Source: Geothrix sp. (GTDB taxonomy: Bacteria > Acidobacteriota > Holophagae > Holophagales > Holophagaceae). Taken from it: DNA of 64,000 nt. The notes under the pieces are model-generated. The model was not told where the DNA came from, did no database searches, and saw only the letters and a program-made list of their open reading frames with translations. Position numbers and translations under genes: made by a program. The DNA is taken from NCBI RefSeq assembly GCF_030219325.1, contig NZ_CP126625.1:2406857-2470856 (forward strand), in the 5' to 3' direction. The stretch's first letter is position 1; every line of letters starts with the position of its first letter. Of the stretch, positions 61,484 to 64,000 are shown piece by piece.

Positions 61484-62182
61484 ATGGGCCACGCATCACA
61501 TCTGTCCGCACCTGTCCTGGAGCAGTTCCTCCACCAGGCCCGCCTGACCAGGGCCGTGGCGAGCCTCCGGCTCCAGGATGCCAACGCGCGGCTGCTTGGG
61601 GACCTGCGGATCCACGGCTTCCGCGCCGGCTCGACCCTGGAGCTGTCCGGCCTGCATGTCCGGGATTCGGTTCCCGCCGACGGCACGGCCGTGACCCTGA
61701 CCATCCTGCTGGGCGACGAAGTGCTCACCCTGGAATCGCTCCTCCTCTCCCCCGTCCACGATGGGCCCGGGGGCACCCTCCTGCGGCTGGACTGGCCGCA
61801 TGAATCGGCCCGCCTCCACCACCGTCGCGACGTCCGGGTGGCCGGGCCCGACCAGACGCCCCTCAAGGTCCGCGTCGGCCTGGGCGGACGGCAGCTGGAG
61901 GCCCTGCTGGTCAACCTCACGGAAACCGGCGTGGGGCTCGCCCTGAACGAGCCGCTGATGGTGGACCTGCACGCCCAGGTGGACATCGACGCCGAGCTGC
62001 CGGATGGCGCCGTCCTGCGCTGTCCGGGGGAGGTCCTGCACCTCACCTACCTCCAGGGCCAGGACTACCCGACGCGCCTGGGCGTGGTGCTGCACCCGCG
62101 CCCGGACACCGATCTCGAACCCATCCACCGGTTCATCCAGGCCCGGCGCACCGACCGCTCCCAGAGCTTCCGGCGCGGCTGA
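61484..62182 (+). CDS. PilZ-domain (c-di-GMP-binding) protein
   Basis: 232 residues. An N-terminal YcgR-N-like beta region (about 20-108) precedes a PilZ domain with the ligand motif HHRRDVRV (Arg114, Arg115, Arg118) and the second motif N-L-T-E-T-G-V-G at 144-151; Thr replaces the more common Ser. Such two-domain proteins link c-di-GMP to motility or polysaccharide export. Last gene of the plus-strand string; it converges on the transporter at a nine-base gap. Confidence 0.83.
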   Translation: MGHASHLSAPVLEQFLHQARLTRAVASLRLQDANARLLGDLRIHGFRAGSTLELSGLHVRDSVPADGTAVTLTILLGDEVLTLESLLLSPVHDGPGGTLLRLDWPHESARLHHRRDVRVAGPDQTPLKVRVGLGGRQLEALLVNLTETGVGLALNEPLMVDLHAQVDIDAELPDGAVLRCPGEVLHLTYLQGQDYPTRLGVVLHPRPDTDLEPIHRFIQARRTDRSQSFRRG

Positions 62183-62191
62183 GCTGGCGGT

Positions 62192-63667
62192 TCAGCGCCT
62201 CCGCAGGCTCACCGCGGCGCCGCCGGCACCGAGGAGCAGCATGATCACGGCCTGGACCATGGTCTTGTAGGAGATCTCCGCCCCGCCGAAGAGTGCCGAC
62301 CGGACGAAGAGCAGCCCCGCCACGAGCAGCAGTGCGTAGATGCCGAGCATGATCTTCCGGGCCTTCTCGTTGGTCGCTGGCGTGTCCTCCGCGAAGACCC
62401 GGTCGTAGAAGATGAGGCCGATGGCGGCCACCACGTTCAGGGCCACGAAGAGCAGCCAGAAGGTGCGGGCCGCCGCCGCCGCGCCGGGCTGGCCCACCAG
62501 GGGCTTCAGCATGGAGCCGTAGAGCATGCCACCCAGGCTCGAGCCGATGAGGCTGCCGATGACGCCGTAGAGGAAGGCGTAGCCCATGTAGACGGCCTTC
62601 TTGTCGGCCGGGGCCACCAGGCCCACGTAGCTGTAGTACTTCGGATGGGCGGTCATCTCGCCGATGGAGAAGACCGAGATGCCGAGGATGAAGATCCACA
62701 CGTTGGTGGAGGCGGCGAGGCAGAGGAAGCCGAGGGTGCCGATGACGATGCCCGAGACCATGGTGGGCAGGGGGCGGATGTTCCTGACGATGCGGCTGAC
62801 CAGGACCTGCAGCAGGATGATCGTCCCGCCGTTGACCACCGTGACGTGCTCCGCGTCGAACTTCAGCGGGATGCCGATGGAGGCGAAGAGCCGGTTCACC
62901 GGCGTGGCGTCCACGAAGTCCCGGAGGTACCAGAGCACGGAACCGAAGTTCTGGAAGTAGAGGATCCAGAAGCCGGAGTAGACCACGATCATCAGCATGA
63001 AGCGCGCATCGCCCAGCACCATGGCCGCGCCGTGGGCCACCTCGCGCAGGTTCTTGGTGTTCTCGGGCTTGGGCGGATCCTTGAACAGGAACACCGTCGG
63101 CACCAGCATGGCGGCGCAGTAGATGGCCGAGGCGATGAACACGTAGCGCCAGGAGAAGCCCTTCAGCACGCTCACCACGAGGGGCGCCAGGAAGGCCCCG
63201 ATGTTGATCATCCAGTAGTAGATGCCGAAGCCGAACCCCGAGTTCTCCTCGGTGGTGGTGCGGGCGAGGGTGCCCGAGATGATGGGCTTGAACAGGCCCG
63301 CGCCGGTCGCCATCAGCAGCAGCGCCGCGAACACCGCCCCGTACATCGTGACGTTGCCCGCGATGAAGTAGCCCGCCGACAGGATGGAGAAGGCGAACAG
63401 GAGCATGCGCCGGTAGCCGTAGCGGTCCGCCAGGGCGCCGCCCGCGATGGGGATGACGTAGGTGAAGGCGTAGATGAGGCTCTGCAGGAAGCCCACGGAC
63501 TGTTCCGTGAAACCCAGGCCCCCTTCGGAGATCTTGTTCGTGAGGTAGACCGCGAGCACCGAGTTGAGGCCGTAGTAGGCCGCCCGCTCGAAGAGCTCCA
63601 TGACGTTCGCCAGCCAGAAGACGGGCGGGAAGGAGCGAAGGATTCCGGCAGGGCGTGGCGTCGACAT
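62192..63667 (-). CDS. POT/PTR-type MFS peptide transporter
   Basis: 491 residues, about 12-14 membrane helices. The early ELFERAAYYG carries the ExxER(F)xYYG motif of proton-coupled oligopeptide transporters, and GGALADRYGYRRM is the MFS motif A. A di- or tripeptide:proton symporter is the best guess, which suits an organism with many secreted peptidases. The ATG at 63667 has no ribosome site; a perfect -10 hexamer ends seven bases upstream, so its mRNA may be leaderless. Confidence 0.82.
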   Translation of the reverse strand: MSTPRPAGILRSFPPVFWLANVMELFERAAYYGLNSVLAVYLTNKISEGGLGFTEQSVGFLQSLIYAFTYVIPIAGGALADRYGYRRMLLFAFSILSAGYFIAGNVTMYGAVFAALLLMATGAGLFKPIISGTLARTTTEENSGFGFGIYYWMINIGAFLAPLVVSVLKGFSWRYVFIASAIYCAAMLVPTVFLFKDPPKPENTKNLREVAHGAAMVLGDARFMLMIVVYSGFWILYFQNFGSVLWYLRDFVDATPVNRLFASIGIPLKFDAEHVTVVNGGTIILLQVLVSRIVRNIRPLPTMVSGIVIGTLGFLCLAASTNVWIFILGISVFSIGEMTAHPKYYSYVGLVAPADKKAVYMGYAFLYGVIGSLIGSSLGGMLYGSMLKPLVGQPGAAAAARTFWLLFVALNVVAAIGLIFYDRVFAEDTPATNEKARKIMLGIYALLLVAGLLFVRSALFGGAEISYKTMVQAVIMLLLGAGGAAVSLRRR

Positions 63668-63673
63668 CCGGCG

Positions 63674-63700
63674 ATTATACGGGACGACCGGGTCATCCAA
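63674..63700 (-). promoter_or_regulatory. Promoter of the POT transporter, leaderless arrangement
   Basis: On the minus strand, TATAAT occupies 63679-63674 with TTGGAT at 63700-63695 (15-base spacer; a 16-base reading with CTTGGA is also possible). Transcription would begin about seven bases after the -10, which is the A of the ATG at 63667. Confidence 0.6.
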
Positions 63701-63715
63701 GCAGGCGGGATGCGC

Positions 63716-63997
63716 CTAGCCGCCCCCCCGCTGGAAGCCCCGGTGGAACCGGGCCATGAACGCCTCGGCCTCGACCTCCGTATGGCCCTCCAGGCTGATC
63801 TCCACGGCCTGGCAGGGCAGCACCACGCTGCCCAGGCGGCGGTCCGGGAGCGGCCGCAGCCGGATCGTCCAGCGCAGGCCGCACTCGGCGCCCCTGAAGA
63901 CGCCATCCGCCTCGGCGACCTCGACCCCTCCCACGGCGCCGGGCAGAAGACGGAGGAAGTCCTCCCGGTTGAGGCTCATCTCCAGACTCACCTGCAC
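63716..63997 (-). CDS. Unidentified small protein, possibly continuing beyond the window
   Basis: 93 codons visible. Starts at GTG 63997 or ATG 63979 are possible, but the frame remains open to the window edge, so the true start may lie outside. The sequence alternates strands (VEVAEADGVFRGAEC, LRWTIRLRPLPDRRLGSVVLPCQAVEISLEGH) and ends in a Gly-rich tail. No family recognised. It lies 16 bases upstream of the predicted promoter of the POT transporter. Confidence 0.55.
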   Translation of the reverse strand: MQVSLEMSLNREDFLRLLPGAVGGVEVAEADGVFRGAECGLRWTIRLRPLPDRRLGSVVLPCQAVEISLEGHTEVEAEAFMARFHRGFQRGGG

Positions 63998-64000
63998 GGA

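Overview
The window is GC-rich, densely packed bacterial DNA from a diderm: it carries KDO transferase, an Mla-type lipid transporter, lipoproteins and an MsbA-like exporter. Gene content and protein style (complete che operon, many M14/M28/C45-type secreted hydrolases, DUF4388, PilZ, RibBA) suggest Acidobacteriota of the Holophaga/Geothrix type. That placement is inference from protein character, not a database match. I see no tRNA or rRNA genes, CRISPR array, transposase or phage genes.

Layout. 1-3142 (-) is the N-terminal 1047 residues of a large PAS/GAF sensor running off the left edge. 3482-12177 (+) is a chemotaxis operon: transmembrane MCP with a C-terminal CheR tether, cheW, STAS protein, soluble MCP-like protein with a CheZ-like motif, cheY, cheA, cheR, cheD, cheB. 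A haem-type (CxxCH) hybrid histidine kinase follows at 12211. A canonical CRP-type palindrome lies in the shared upstream region. 14469-16892 (-) is an Mla/MCE lipid-transport operon whose ATPase has lost most catalytic motifs. Next come a CAP-domain protein and a GntR/ABC operon with a clear operator. cysK and an rrf2-type regulator are divergent around overlapping promoters (19846-21366).

21395-34222 holds a SpoIIAA-like protein, a C45-type hydrolase fused to an M1-like tail, an RluA-type pseudouridine synthase, a lipid kinase, murC, an M14 carboxypeptidase, ubiX, a PfkB kinase and two secreted unknowns. 34233-39403 holds ftsX with a lipoprotein and a DUF4388 protein, then ribBA (GTP cyclohydrolase half degenerate), a cyclic-nucleotide-binding protein without HTH, and thioredoxin. 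39452-49347 holds a membrane protein with a four-Cys tail, a response regulator-HATPase, waaA, a CobW GTPase, a secreted GlcG/HbpS protein, tex with an Arg/Pro octapeptide tail, a lipoprotein, lepB and an S1/P1 nuclease.

49348-52267 is the most unusual segment: an AT-rich leader, a small membrane protein, and a phospholipase C-type phosphoesterase with an 11-residue Trp/Cys-rich repeat N-terminus. 52296-57433 (-) is an overlapping operon of M28 peptidase, aroB, TPR protein and a hypothetical. 57551-62182 (+) has an MsbA-like ABC exporter, a structured inverted-repeat spacer, a ThiE-shikimate kinase fusion, a metallophosphoesterase and a PilZ protein. The window ends with a POT-type transporter that looks leaderless and one unidentified gene on the minus strand.

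How it fits together: the left third is signalling (chemotaxis, sensor kinases, STAS), the rest mainly envelope building, secreted hydrolysis and cofactor/aromatic biosynthesis. Many genes overlap by ATGA/GTGA, so translational coupling is the rule. The least ordinary features are the hendecad-repeat phosphoesterase, the ThiE-AroK fusion, the catalytically degenerate MlaF-like subunit, and the CheZ-like motif in the soluble MCP.
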